Assembly (NCBI GenBank): GCA_013122435.1
Contig: WYDT01000011.1
Span: forward strand, 62,001 to 126,000
Direction: 5' to 3'
DNA from: Chloroflexi bacterium AL-N1
GTDB lineage: Bacteria; Chloroflexota; Chloroflexia; Chloroflexales; Roseiflexaceae
Length of the DNA stretch: 64,000 nucleotides
The position numbers and the translations under genes are program-made. Below the pieces are notes generated by a model. The model did no database searches. It saw only the letters and a program-made list of their open reading frames with translations, and was not told the origin of the DNA. Below are positions 54,660 through 63,950 of this stretch, piece after piece (the first letter of the stretch is position 1; every line of letters starts with the position of its first letter).

Positions 54660-55379
54660 ATGCATCGTACATACCATCGTTGGGATAGCCCTATCCTTGA
54701 ACGCTCAATGGAATTACTCGTATATGGACATGCTGGCGCACCAGTGCTCGTGTTTCCTACATCACAGGGACGTTTTTATCAGTACGAAGACTCAGGGATG
54801 GTTGGCGCGTTATATCATCATTTAACACAGGGGTGGATTCAACTTATTTGTGTTGATGGCGTGGATTCGGAAAGTTGGTATTGTGATTGGGCCCATCCAC
54901 GAGGGCGTCTTGATCGACACGATCAGTATGAGCACTATATTTTAGACGAAGTGATACCATTTATCCGAACCCAGAATAGCAACCCGTTTTTGATGGCGCA
55001 TGGTTGTTCATTCGGTGCGAGCCATGCGTTACTTATTGCTTTACGGCACCCAACGTATTTTCGACGTGTACTCGCCTTTGCTGGATACTATGATATGACA
55101 CATTTCCTCGATGGGTACTACGATCAGGAAGTCTATTTCCATAATCCAATTGACTTTGTTACCGGTTTACAGGAAGGGCAACTTATTCACGATATACGTA
55201 AACTTGACATCATCATGGCCATCGGACGTGATGACCAAGCAGCGTGGACAAATCAGCTAGTGTCGACAGCGCTCTGGGACAAAGGCGTATGGCATGCCAT
55301 GCATTGGTGGGATGGATGGGCACACGATTGGCCATATTGGCATAAAATGATTCAACTTTATATTGGAGGAGCTAACTAA
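54660..55379 (+). CDS. Alpha/beta-hydrolase esterase, first gene of the amide-assembly cluster
   Basis: The protein has 239 residues from the ATG at 54660, with GGAG 5 bases upstream. The frame is open to 54486 but that part is not credible. The nucleophile elbow GCSFGASHAL and an early PVLVFPTSQGRF match the esterase-D-like fold, and the C-terminal histidine lies in WAHDWPYWH. It has no signal peptide. The next gene starts about 50 bases on, and four genes in a row share the strand. In the cluster it may hydrolyse or transfer an acyl intermediate. Confidence 0.8.
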   Translation: MHRTYHRWDSPILERSMELLVYGHAGAPVLVFPTSQGRFYQYEDSGMVGALYHHLTQGWIQLICVDGVDSESWYCDWAHPRGRLDRHDQYEHYILDEVIPFIRTQNSNPFLMAHGCSFGASHALLIALRHPTYFRRVLAFAGYYDMTHFLDGYYDQEVYFHNPIDFVTGLQEGQLIHDIRKLDIIMAIGRDDQAAWTNQLVSTALWDKGVWHAMHWWDGWAHDWPYWHKMIQLYIGGAN

Positions 55380-55432
55380 GAGTGTTTTGACGCATGTATG
55401 TGTTCTTTCCTCTGACATAAGGAGCTAAATCT

Positions 55433-56383
55433 GTGACCAAGAAGATTGGTATTATCGTTGGGCGTGAGCAAACCTGGCCAGCAGCTTTTATTGAAACGGT
55501 AAATCGACGAAATGAGGGTGTAGTCGCCGAGTTTGTCAAACTTGGTGGTACCCGTATGGCCGAATTATCAGCATATAATGTCATCGTTGACCGTATATCA
55601 CACGAAATTCCCTACTACCGCACCTTTCTCAAAACTGCCATGATTGGTGGCACTGTGGTGATCAACAATCCATTTTGGTGGAGTGCCGACGACAAGTTTG
55701 CTGGCGCAACTATCGCAGCACGCATTGGTGTAGCACATCCACGTAGCGTGGCCCTACCTACACACTCTTATATCGAAGGAGTCATCCCTGAAGAGTCCTT
55801 GCGTAATCTGATCTATCCCATCCCATGGAAAGAACACATTGAATATGCCGGCGGATTTCCGCTCATTCTGAAACCTGTCTGGGGTGGCGGGTTTAAGAGT
55901 GTGTACAAGGTGTACAATATTGAGCAACTCTGGTCGGCGTACAATGAGACAAGTACCACTTGTATGATGTTACAAGAGTACATCGATTGGGAGAAATATG
56001 CTCGCTGTATTTGCGTTGGGAAAGATAATATTTTAGTGACTAAATTTGATATTCATTCGCCCTGGCCACATCGCTATTTTGATGACCCTGATTTTCTCAC
56101 CCCAGCAGAACATGATCAAGTTGTAAAAGGATCACGCAAACTCTGTCACGCACTTGGATACGATATGAATGCAGTTGAGTTTGCTATCAAAGATGGTATC
56201 GCTTATGCTATCGATTTCACTAATCCAGCACCTGATTTTGAGTATTATTCCCTCAAAGACACCTTTTTTAATTGGGTTGTCGAAGCCATGGCCGATCACT
56301 GCATTATGCAAGCTAAGGCTGGACGTGTTGAGACAAATGAAATGATTTGGCATCAGTTGATACAATCGCCGTCTCAATTATAG
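55433..56383 (+). CDS. ATP-grasp ligase
   Basis: The protein has 316 residues. The N-terminal substrate domain is followed by the ATP-grasp fold (about 95-300) with LILKPVWGGGFKSVYKV, MLQEYIDWEKYARC and AIDFTNPAPDFEYYS, where metal ligands lie. Such ligases join a carboxylate to an amine through an acyl phosphate. The start is a GTG with AAGGAG upstream. It lies in the four-gene plus-strand cluster. Confidence 0.85.
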   Translation: MTKKIGIIVGREQTWPAAFIETVNRRNEGVVAEFVKLGGTRMAELSAYNVIVDRISHEIPYYRTFLKTAMIGGTVVINNPFWWSADDKFAGATIAARIGVAHPRSVALPTHSYIEGVIPEESLRNLIYPIPWKEHIEYAGGFPLILKPVWGGGFKSVYKVYNIEQLWSAYNETSTTCMMLQEYIDWEKYARCICVGKDNILVTKFDIHSPWPHRYFDDPDFLTPAEHDQVVKGSRKLCHALGYDMNAVEFAIKDGIAYAIDFTNPAPDFEYYSLKDTFFNWVVEAMADHCIMQAKAGRVETNEMIWHQLIQSPSQL

Positions 56384-56580
56384 CATCAATACAAATAACA
56401 AAACAACTCAAATATAATTGCACTTATCGTAGCTAGATGAATACATAGCATTATATAGGCCCTCTTACAATAAACATACGCACATACTTATAAATCCATG
56501 GGTGATTAGCATACGATTACCCTCTTTTCGCTTATTCAGAAATGAATAATCATCCAAAGCACTAAGTGCAGGAGAAACAT

Positions 56581-57972
56581 ATGCTTGAACAAGCAATCAC
56601 ACAATATCATCGTATGCTTGACCCCAGTACTGCCCAAATAACATTGAAGCATTTAAATAAACGCCAACAGCAGTACAATTTGTACTTTGGTAATCGTCCG
56701 CTTGCAACTGTATTACGCCCACGATTTATAAGTTCTGAGCAAAAGGACTTGTTAGAATCTGCGTGTAAGCTAATTGCGACGGCTGTACGACGCATTGCAG
56801 TCGCAGCCCTGGAAGATCAAACGCTACGTATAGAATTGGGATTAACCCCCAGTGAAGAAGTACTGATCAGCATGCATCCTGGTTATACAGAACCCAGTAT
56901 ACACTCACGTATGGATACATTTCTCACTCTTGATAGTTCTTCACTTCAGTTTGTGGAATACAATGCTGAAAGTCCTGCTGCAATTGCCTATCAGGATCTC
57001 CTCTCTACCATCTTCTTAGAACTCCCCATAATGCAGCAATTTGCCACCCATTACACCATCCAAGCATTACCAGCACGTAATCGATTAATGGGAGCTATTC
57101 TGAACACCTGGCAGACTTTTAATGGCACAAAGGCGCCAAACATTGCCATTCTGGATTGGAATAACGTTCCAACCTATCCTGAGTTTCTGCTTTTTCAACA
57201 ACATTTCCAAAAACATGGATTACATACCATTATTTGCACTCCTGATGATTTAGCCTATCGCGATGGGACATTATTTGCACATCACTATCAAGCTCAAACA
57301 AATCAATCAGCACAAGCATTTCCCATTGATATTGTTTATAAACGCGTTCTTACGTCTGAAATACTAAACCACTATGGAGAAGCAACTTTTATCCATCCAC
57401 TTATACAAGCCTATGGTGATGGTAAGATCTGCTTAATTAACTCATTTCGTGCAAAACTACTTCATAAGAAAGCGCTTTTTGCTATTCTTACTGATGACTC
57501 CTATCAAGATATGTTTACGACTGAAGAGCAAACTGCTATTACGAAACACATTCCTTGGACACGTGTATGCCGTGCTGGAAACACCACCTATAACGGACAA
57601 CCCATTGAGTTACTCGACTTTGCTCGCACACATAGAGAACACTTACTACTCAAACCCAATGATGAATATGGTGGAAAAGGCATCACCGTCGGATGGGAGA
57701 CGGACTCAAACACATGGGAAGAGGCACTTGCGGAGACACTCCAATCTCCTTTTGTACTTCAGGAACGAGTCGTAATAGCATACGAGGACTATCCTACCCT
57801 CATTGATGGAGGGGTACATATCAGCCAACGCCTGGTTGATAGCGATCCCTTTTTGTTTGGTACCGATGTCGAAGGATGTCTTACCCGACTATCGACTCAG
57901 ACATTACTTAATGTGACTGCGGGAGGAGGATCAACCGTTCCAACGTTTGTCATTGAAACAACTACTCAATGA
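56581..57972 (+). CDS. Circularly permuted ATP-grasp-type ligase
   Basis: The protein has 463 residues from the ATG at 56581, with AGGAG 6 bases upstream. It resembles circularly permuted ATP-grasp and glutathionylspermidine-synthetase-like proteins: VEYNAESPAAIAYQD, INSFRAKLLHKKALFA, HLLLKPNDEYGGKGI and GCLTRLSTQTLLNVTAGGGS, where the nucleotide-binding KPNDEYGGKG occurs late. It is the second ligase of the cluster. Substrates cannot be told. Confidence 0.82.
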   Translation: MLEQAITQYHRMLDPSTAQITLKHLNKRQQQYNLYFGNRPLATVLRPRFISSEQKDLLESACKLIATAVRRIAVAALEDQTLRIELGLTPSEEVLISMHPGYTEPSIHSRMDTFLTLDSSSLQFVEYNAESPAAIAYQDLLSTIFLELPIMQQFATHYTIQALPARNRLMGAILNTWQTFNGTKAPNIAILDWNNVPTYPEFLLFQQHFQKHGLHTIICTPDDLAYRDGTLFAHHYQAQTNQSAQAFPIDIVYKRVLTSEILNHYGEATFIHPLIQAYGDGKICLINSFRAKLLHKKALFAILTDDSYQDMFTTEEQTAITKHIPWTRVCRAGNTTYNGQPIELLDFARTHREHLLLKPNDEYGGKGITVGWETDSNTWEEALAETLQSPFVLQERVVIAYEDYPTLIDGGVHISQRLVDSDPFLFGTDVEGCLTRLSTQTLLNVTAGGGSTVPTFVIETTTQ

Positions 57973-58032
57973 TAACGTACTCAATCCACACAAAGACTTG
58001 TTACTGGCGAATCGTTAAGGAGACCAACAAAC

Positions 58033-59211
58033 ATGAGTGTTTACAATCCTACATCACCAGACTTCGCTTTCACTATTGGTATTGAGGAAGAATATCAAGT
58101 CGTTGATCCAGAGACACGTGAATTGCGCTCCTATATAACACAAATACTTGATCGCGGTCGGATGATTTTGCGCGAACAAATCAAGCCAGAATTACATCAA
58201 AGTATTGTTGAAGTCGGCACACGACCATGCCGAAACATTACAGAGGCGCGTGAAGAAGTTGTGCGGTTACGTGCCACGATTTCCGGGTTAGCCGCAATCC
58301 ATAATCTTAGAATCGTTGCGGCAGGCACTCATCCTATATCATCGTGGATGAAGCAAGAGATTACCCCATTTGATCGCTATAAAGGTGTCGTTGATGAGAT
58401 GCAGGATTTAGCGCTCCAGTTACTCATTTTTGGCATGCATGTACATGTTGGAATGCCTAACGATGAAATAGCTATAGAAGTGATGAATGTCGCACGCTAT
58501 TTTCTCCCACATCTCTTAGCACTCTCGACCTCATCACCTTTCTGGATGGGCCGTAATACCGGGTTCAAGTCATATCGCAGTACTATTTTTACCAATTTCC
58601 CACGCACAGGTATTCCTCCTAATTTTAATTCTGCGGCTGAATTTCACCGCTATGTTAATCTCCTTGTAACCACAGGATGTGTTGACGATGGGAAAAAGAT
58701 TTGGTGGGACATGCGACCGCACCCGGTCTTTGGAACACTCGAATATAGAATCTGCGATGTAGCGACACGTCTTGATGAATGCCTCGCATTAACTGCGCTT
58801 AAACAAGCTATAGTTGTCAAGCTCTATCGTATGTTTGAGGAAAACACCACATTTCGGGTATACCAACGTGCACTAATTATGGAAAACAAGTGGCGCGCAC
58901 AACGATGGGGACTTGACGGAAAATTGATTGACTTCGGTAAGCGCTCTGAAGTTGATACAAAAGCCCTCATGCATGAACTGGTTGCATTTGTTGACGATGT
59001 GGTTGACGAACTCGGCAGTCGTCGTGACGTTGAATATATTTTACATATCGTTGAGCATGGCTCTAGCGCAGATCGACAGATCGATATCTTTAAAGAGACG
59101 AATGATCTAAATGCAGTGGTTGATAATCTCATCCAAGAAACAATGGAGGGTATACCACAAGTTGAAGTAAATAACCTGACAGACGGCTCAAATTACTCTG
59201 CACTCTCATAA
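58033..59211 (+). CDS. GCS2-type carboxylate-amine ligase (YbdK-like)
   Basis: The protein has 392 residues. Its glutamate-cysteine-ligase-2 family motifs are TIGIEEEYQVVDPETREL, QSIVEVGTRPCRNI, FGMHVHVGMPN and LEYRICDVATRLDECLAL. Family members make gamma-glutamyl bonds or related amides with ATP. The ATG at 58033 is preceded by AAGGAG. It closes the four-gene cluster. The stop is 22 bases before the convergent M28-like gene. Confidence 0.9.
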   Translation: MSVYNPTSPDFAFTIGIEEEYQVVDPETRELRSYITQILDRGRMILREQIKPELHQSIVEVGTRPCRNITEAREEVVRLRATISGLAAIHNLRIVAAGTHPISSWMKQEITPFDRYKGVVDEMQDLALQLLIFGMHVHVGMPNDEIAIEVMNVARYFLPHLLALSTSSPFWMGRNTGFKSYRSTIFTNFPRTGIPPNFNSAAEFHRYVNLLVTTGCVDDGKKIWWDMRPHPVFGTLEYRICDVATRLDECLALTALKQAIVVKLYRMFEENTTFRVYQRALIMENKWRAQRWGLDGKLIDFGKRSEVDTKALMHELVAFVDDVVDELGSRRDVEYILHIVEHGSSADRQIDIFKETNDLNAVVDNLIQETMEGIPQVEVNNLTDGSNYSALS

Positions 59212-59233
59212 GTTGGCATAATTGTAAAACCTA

Positions 59234-60475
59234 TCAGGAATGCACATCATCACTCGTTTTAATAGAGTCAATTTGTCGAACACAGGCAACGACCATACGA
59301 ACAGCCCGATCTAAAATCATAGTATCAACGATGTGAGATTTGTCACTCATACTCGCATAATGTGGCACATGCCCACTGTCATTAAGGCAGGTGATTGTCA
59401 ATACACGCCAGCCCAAACGACGAAGAACACCACCATGTGTCAAACCATCATAAAATAAACGTGGCTCAATATCAATAAATGGATCCGCAGAGTCGGCTTT
59501 TGCTGCGATGTCAAGTATGAAATGATCTGCTGCACAGTTCTGCATAAAACCTTCTTGTGTAATATATGATAACTCGCCATGTCCGATCCCTTCGAGACTG
59601 ATAAATAATGTCCGATCAAACTCGAAGGGATAACGCTCTAACAAATCGTTAATACCTGTGCCAGTAGTTGTAGCACCCAAACCAACAAACCAGAGTTCCA
59701 CATGTTCAGTGTCTGTTAACATCTCTGCACTAGAAAGCAAAACTGCTGTAGCCCCTGCGTGACTTACCGCTCCTGGCGAGGTTGGTGCAAACAATGTATA
59801 CCCGTCAATAGCAGTAAGGAACAAAATGTATGTTATGAATGGGATTTGGGCATACCACCACACAGGATCAACATAAATCAAATATACTATCATTAGCAGT
59901 AAAACAACAATGCAAGCTATTACACGACCCATGAAGGGGCGGTACCCTTGTACAAACCGGCGAAATGGACGATCAATAACAGGAGGAGCGTCAAGAGGCG
60001 CCGTCAACACTACGCGCCAGACGGGGCTTTGAGACATCACTCGTGTACCAATTACATTCTGACTTATGCGCTGTTGAACGATAAACGGTTTAGCTAATCG
60101 AAATAAACGCCATACAGCAAATGTAAGACACAGAACAATCACACCCAGTGAAACAATAGGCCACCAATAAAAGATAATAACTGCTGAAAGACCAAACAAC
60201 CCCAATACTATACCGTCCCAACCTACTGACGTGGGGCTTGCAAACGGATCAACTGAGACTTGAAGGCCAGCGCGACGAAACCGTCCAGCAAGAAACGCCG
60301 CAGTTTGAGCCTCCTCCAATGATGTTGCAGAACGAGGACCAACCTCACTAACCAAATACCACACAGTATCCGCAGGATCGGTTCGTAAACGTCTTAACAA
60401 ATGGTGATAATTGGATACATCGGTATTATCTCCTGGAACATCAGTTTGATTTTGATCATCGGGTAAGGATGGCAT
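59234..60475 (-). CDS. M28-like membrane protein with degraded metal site
   Basis: The protein has 413 residues. It has a soluble N-terminus with SEVGPRSATSLEEAQTAAFL, which is like M28 aminopeptidases, then a four-helix membrane insert (about 85-130 and 195-240). The expected zinc motifs are changed: LTAPLDAPP in place of SAHLDS, SPGAVSHAGATAVLL in place of xPGADDNxSG, and EGIGHGEL in place of the EE pair. Catalysis is thus doubtful. It converges on the ligase cluster and may regulate or chaperone it, or be unrelated. Confidence 0.75.
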   Translation of the reverse strand: MPSLPDDQNQTDVPGDNTDVSNYHHLLRRLRTDPADTVWYLVSEVGPRSATSLEEAQTAAFLAGRFRRAGLQVSVDPFASPTSVGWDGIVLGLFGLSAVIIFYWWPIVSLGVIVLCLTFAVWRLFRLAKPFIVQQRISQNVIGTRVMSQSPVWRVVLTAPLDAPPVIDRPFRRFVQGYRPFMGRVIACIVVLLLMIVYLIYVDPVWWYAQIPFITYILFLTAIDGYTLFAPTSPGAVSHAGATAVLLSSAEMLTDTEHVELWFVGLGATTTGTGINDLLERYPFEFDRTLFISLEGIGHGELSYITQEGFMQNCAADHFILDIAAKADSADPFIDIEPRLFYDGLTHGGVLRRLGWRVLTITCLNDSGHVPHYASMSDKSHIVDTMILDRAVRMVVACVRQIDSIKTSDDVHS

Positions 60476-60791
60476 AAGGCGTATTTACTATGCAATAGTG
60501 ATACATGTCTGCTTATTTCAATTTGAAACTTTACTGGTACGATTGACATATGTCATTGTACATCACATCTCTTACCAATCTGGCACATATGATATGTTTC
60601 TGTTTTACACAACAGTCAACAATTCATATATCTCTACACCAAAAATAATCATTAATAAAAATAGTTTTAGTTCAGTACTAAATTCCTGCAGGACTATCCA
60701 GCTATTGAATGAGTTTTGTGCATATGGCATTATGTTGTCGCAATCTTCTAACGATGCAGTTACACAATCCACCTGAAAGGAGGTGCTTAAA

Positions 60792-60950
60792 ATGCTTCGC
60801 AGTTTCTTTGCCAAGGAAGAAGGCCAAGGTTTGGTCGAGTACGCCCTCATTCTCGTTCTTATTGCTATTGTTGTTATTGGTATTCTAACCGTACTCGGCG
60901 GTCGCGTGAGTGAAGTCTTCTCCGAAATCAACGACGGCCTCAACCCGTAG
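60792..60950 (+). CDS. Flp-family type IVb pilin (copy 1)
   Basis: The product has 52 residues. The processing pattern G-XXXX-EY is met by EEGQGLVEYALILVL, so cleavage would follow EEG. A single hydrophobic segment follows (about 15-35). AAAGGAGG lies 6-10 bases before the ATG. The gene is identical to the next one from start to stop. The tad machinery is not in the window. Confidence 0.92.
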   Translation: MLRSFFAKEEGQGLVEYALILVLIAIVVIGILTVLGGRVSEVFSEINDGLNP

Positions 60951-61029
60951 TCCTCATTCACGACTACACTCTTTTACTAATTGGTCCCTATCGGACCACC
61001 CTTACATTCTAATTCAGGAGACATATACA

Positions 61030-61188
61030 ATGCTTCGCAGTTTCTTTGCCAAGGAAGAAGGCCAAGGTTTGGTCGAGTACGCCCTCATTCTCGTTCTTAT
61101 TGCTATTGTTGTTATTGGTATTCTAACCGTACTCGGCGGTCGCGTGAGTGAAGTCTTCTCCGAAATCAACGACGGCCTCAACCCGTAG
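61030..61188 (+). CDS. Flp-family type IVb pilin (copy 2)
   Basis: It is identical in nucleotide sequence to 60792-60950 over all 159 bases, including the stop. The flanks differ: AGGAG lies 8 bases before this ATG, in a different leader. The product is the same 52-residue prepilin. Identity limited to the coding region is what gene conversion would leave. The operon ends at the strong terminator at 61247-61292. Confidence 0.92.
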   Translation: MLRSFFAKEEGQGLVEYALILVLIAIVVIGILTVLGGRVSEVFSEINDGLNP

Positions 61189-61246
61189 TCTATTAGCAGA
61201 CACTGGCAATCCATTTTACTCAACATTTTAGCCATAACGCCAGTAC

Positions 61247-61292
61247 AAAACGAACACCCTGCTTATATAAATATAAGCAGGGTGTTCGTTTT
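61247..61292. terminator. Strong bidirectional intrinsic terminator
   Basis: A 21-bp perfect stem (61247-61267 with 61272-61292) has a TAAA loop and flanking A and T tracts. It serves the pilin operon on the plus strand and the gene ending at 61320 on the minus strand. Confidence 0.93.
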
Positions 61293-61319
61293 ATTTACAT
61301 CATTTTTTCGAGGCGAGTA

Positions 61320-63707
61320 TTACGATGGTAAATTTTCCCCATAACGCCACAGATAGTAGTGTCGCCCAACATTTCCCATTTCAACCTGCCATCCTTCAGG
61401 ATTATCAGGTGAGTAGGTAAGAACACGTCGCTCATATACCTGGATGAGCACATCTCGTTCTTCACCACCGACACGCATAGTTGACCAATAAGGTTCACTT
61501 ATCGGATAGCCAAGCGTAAATACCCAATCGAAAAGTACATTATTTTGATAATCCCCATTTTCATACACAATTCCCTGAGCATTTAAATAGTCCCAAAAGG
61601 CATCTGGGATATTATGCCCTGTTTCTGGAACAAAATGTGCTAGGTGTATCTCTGAAGATTGAGATCCAGTATAGTCACTAATACGGCCTGAGCGATCTAT
61701 CATTTCGTCAACGGCTTGGCCAGTACGATCTCCTGTTGGCTCAACGATAAGATTTACAAAACTTGCATATGTGGGTGCGTTTGCATCATCTGCATCACCA
61801 GCGATTGGAATATCAGCAGGAGCACGATTGACAAAATTATTGTCGCCAATCTGCATTTGACCGCTGACTAACTCAACTACAAGCAAACCAGTTGTCACAA
61901 ACCAAGAACTATCTTCATCACCTGATGGATTATTAATCTCCATACGGGCCTTGTCAAAGTATTCGACCTGACGCATGCCTGATTGTGATTGCGTATAGTT
62001 CTCCGCACGTGCCATTAAGCCGCGTGGCCCCCACATCCAACTCCGTGGCACAATCTGTTCAGCAACTGGGCGATCACTGCGATTCCAAACAGTAGCAAAA
62101 GATGGATCTACAAAGCCTTCAACCGCTCCATTAATCATTTCAGATCCCCGTGAACGGATTGAAAATGCGTCATCATCAGGCGTGCTGGTTGGCGTCTCTG
62201 ACTCAATAGCCGCCTGCGTTTCCGTTTGGACCTCAGCAGTCTCTAGTTCATCATCGAATGATAGATCATCCGTAGGAGTAGGAGTACCATTTTGATCACC
62301 TATATTACCGGGGTCATCTGGTTGAACGGTAGGTTGAGGCGGTGCACGTCCACAATCTTCACCAGGCACACAAAGCAACAAGACAAGATCATAGCGAATA
62401 AACTGATTGCCTATATCGCCAATATTTTTGACTTGCGCGAAATAGAAGCCATCTACACGTGGGGTAAACTGGATCTCTGAATCCAGAGAACCGGGGATAT
62501 CATCATTAAATGCTAAAACCGATTGTCCATCACGATCTGTTAGCAACAATGTAGTATCAGCACCCGCTTGTGTATCAGCATTTATGCCATCGCTATATGG
62601 ACGAGTATCAGTGTATATGTAATAGGTTTTACCTGCACTACCAAAGAAGCGTACCCAATCGGCATCTCCCTCTGGGCAAAGAGCATGGTTCGGCTGGACT
62701 TCATTTGAGGTGATAAGTGTTGCCTCCTCAGGAAGGCCATCCTCTTCAAAGAGATCGCGACAGACTGCCGGAACGACAGCCGGTGTAGGTCCATAACTCT
62801 CGCCAAAAACACCAATGATATACGTACCATCACGACCACCTAGGTCAAGACTATCACGCACACGAATATAGTAGAGGCCATCAACTGGTGCTCTAAAGGA
62901 CTGAACGCGGGGGCGAAGATTATTGGGATTTGGTGCATCAGGTGGTTGACTAAAGTCATCATCGTTAACAATGAGTAGATTAAGATCAGGATCATAAATC
63001 TCAATAACTAAATCAAGACCAGGATCCATTTCAGTTACTTCAATGGTATATTCCTTACCACCAACCCCGCCAAACTGAAACCAATCAATATCACCTTGTA
63101 CACAAATACCGTGATCTTCAGGGAGATTAACAAGTAATAAACGTGCACCACCTGAATCCGAACTCGGATCATCTGGATCATTGGGACATACAGGTTGAGG
63201 GGTAGGGGTTGGTCCTTCTGTTGGTTCAGGGGTAGGTGTTTCTGTGGGCTCAGCAACTACTTCTACTGATAAGATAGCACGTGTCTGTGTGTTGTTAGAG
63301 GCTCGTGTAGCAATAATTTCAATACGATAACGACCTGGGTCAGCGTCATCTGGAACATCGAAGAAGAAGTTAAAACGCACCTCAGCATCTTCGGCAATTG
63401 GCACTGATTCGCCAGGAGTAAAAGATGGCTCTGACCAACCATCTGGTAAATCAAATGTTATATTAAATGTATCATCGACACCATCATTTTCTAAATCCGA
63501 GGTAAATTCAATTTCATCGCCAGGATTGATATCCGTTTCAGAACTCGAGCCCGGACTCCAAACAAAATTAACTTGCTGAAGTGGTGCAGCCAGAGCAGAT
63601 TCGTTCTGATACTTTGAGGATGGATTCCATAGTTGATTAGCGAGAAGAATCGCGAATATGATTACAGATGCAACTATAGAATTCTGGGCATGATTAGCAC
63701 GACGCAT
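61320..63707 (-). CDS. Large secreted protein with PPC-type domains and a PETGH-type C-terminus
   Basis: The protein has 795 residues. A signal peptide or anchor (about 10-40) leads to an NPGDEIEFT sandwich domain (about 45-150), a Thr/Pro/Glu linker, and two pre-peptidase C-terminal-like domains (about 170-305 and 315-445), each with a GDIDWFQF or GDADWVRF core and DGxYYIRVRD or DGFYFAQVKN. A second linker leads to a C-terminal region (about 520-795) with FVPETGHNIPDAFWDYL and LGYPISEPYW, akin to the module in the protein at 24761. No enzyme site is seen. A surface role is likely. Confidence 0.85.
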   Translation of the reverse strand: MRRANHAQNSIVASVIIFAILLANQLWNPSSKYQNESALAAPLQQVNFVWSPGSSSETDINPGDEIEFTSDLENDGVDDTFNITFDLPDGWSEPSFTPGESVPIAEDAEVRFNFFFDVPDDADPGRYRIEIIATRASNNTQTRAILSVEVVAEPTETPTPEPTEGPTPTPQPVCPNDPDDPSSDSGGARLLLVNLPEDHGICVQGDIDWFQFGGVGGKEYTIEVTEMDPGLDLVIEIYDPDLNLLIVNDDDFSQPPDAPNPNNLRPRVQSFRAPVDGLYYIRVRDSLDLGGRDGTYIIGVFGESYGPTPAVVPAVCRDLFEEDGLPEEATLITSNEVQPNHALCPEGDADWVRFFGSAGKTYYIYTDTRPYSDGINADTQAGADTTLLLTDRDGQSVLAFNDDIPGSLDSEIQFTPRVDGFYFAQVKNIGDIGNQFIRYDLVLLLCVPGEDCGRAPPQPTVQPDDPGNIGDQNGTPTPTDDLSFDDELETAEVQTETQAAIESETPTSTPDDDAFSIRSRGSEMINGAVEGFVDPSFATVWNRSDRPVAEQIVPRSWMWGPRGLMARAENYTQSQSGMRQVEYFDKARMEINNPSGDEDSSWFVTTGLLVVELVSGQMQIGDNNFVNRAPADIPIAGDADDANAPTYASFVNLIVEPTGDRTGQAVDEMIDRSGRISDYTGSQSSEIHLAHFVPETGHNIPDAFWDYLNAQGIVYENGDYQNNVLFDWVFTLGYPISEPYWSTMRVGGEERDVLIQVYERRVLTYSPDNPEGWQVEMGNVGRHYYLWRYGENLPS

Positions 63708-63848
63708 AGCAAAATCTCCCCTTTAGAACAGGATAGTACCAAGTGCGTGCATTATAGCATGCCCCATGATCATGTCAAGAAAACGTAAGGGATAGCTTAT
63801 TCCACAACTCTGCGTTTTAATTTTTTATAGTTAGCATGGTTCACTAAG

Positions 63849-63950
63849 TGGCTACAATCATAAGAATGCAATAAATCAACCTGATTGTAGCCAGCAAAAA
63901 TGCCCATCCCCTAAATTACCTCTCGTCCATTGTATGGGACGGGCTTTTCT
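63849..63950 (+). ncRNA. Candidate structured RNA or leader with terminator-like tail
   Basis: TGGCTACAATCA at 63849-63860 pairs perfectly with TGATTGTAGCCA at 63882-63893. GCCCATCCC at 63902-63910 then pairs (one mismatch) with GGGACGGGC at 63936-63944, followed by TTTT. An inner GTCC/GGAC pairing could compete with it. It may be a small RNA or a leader or terminator of a gene beyond the window. No family is recognised. Confidence 0.35.
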
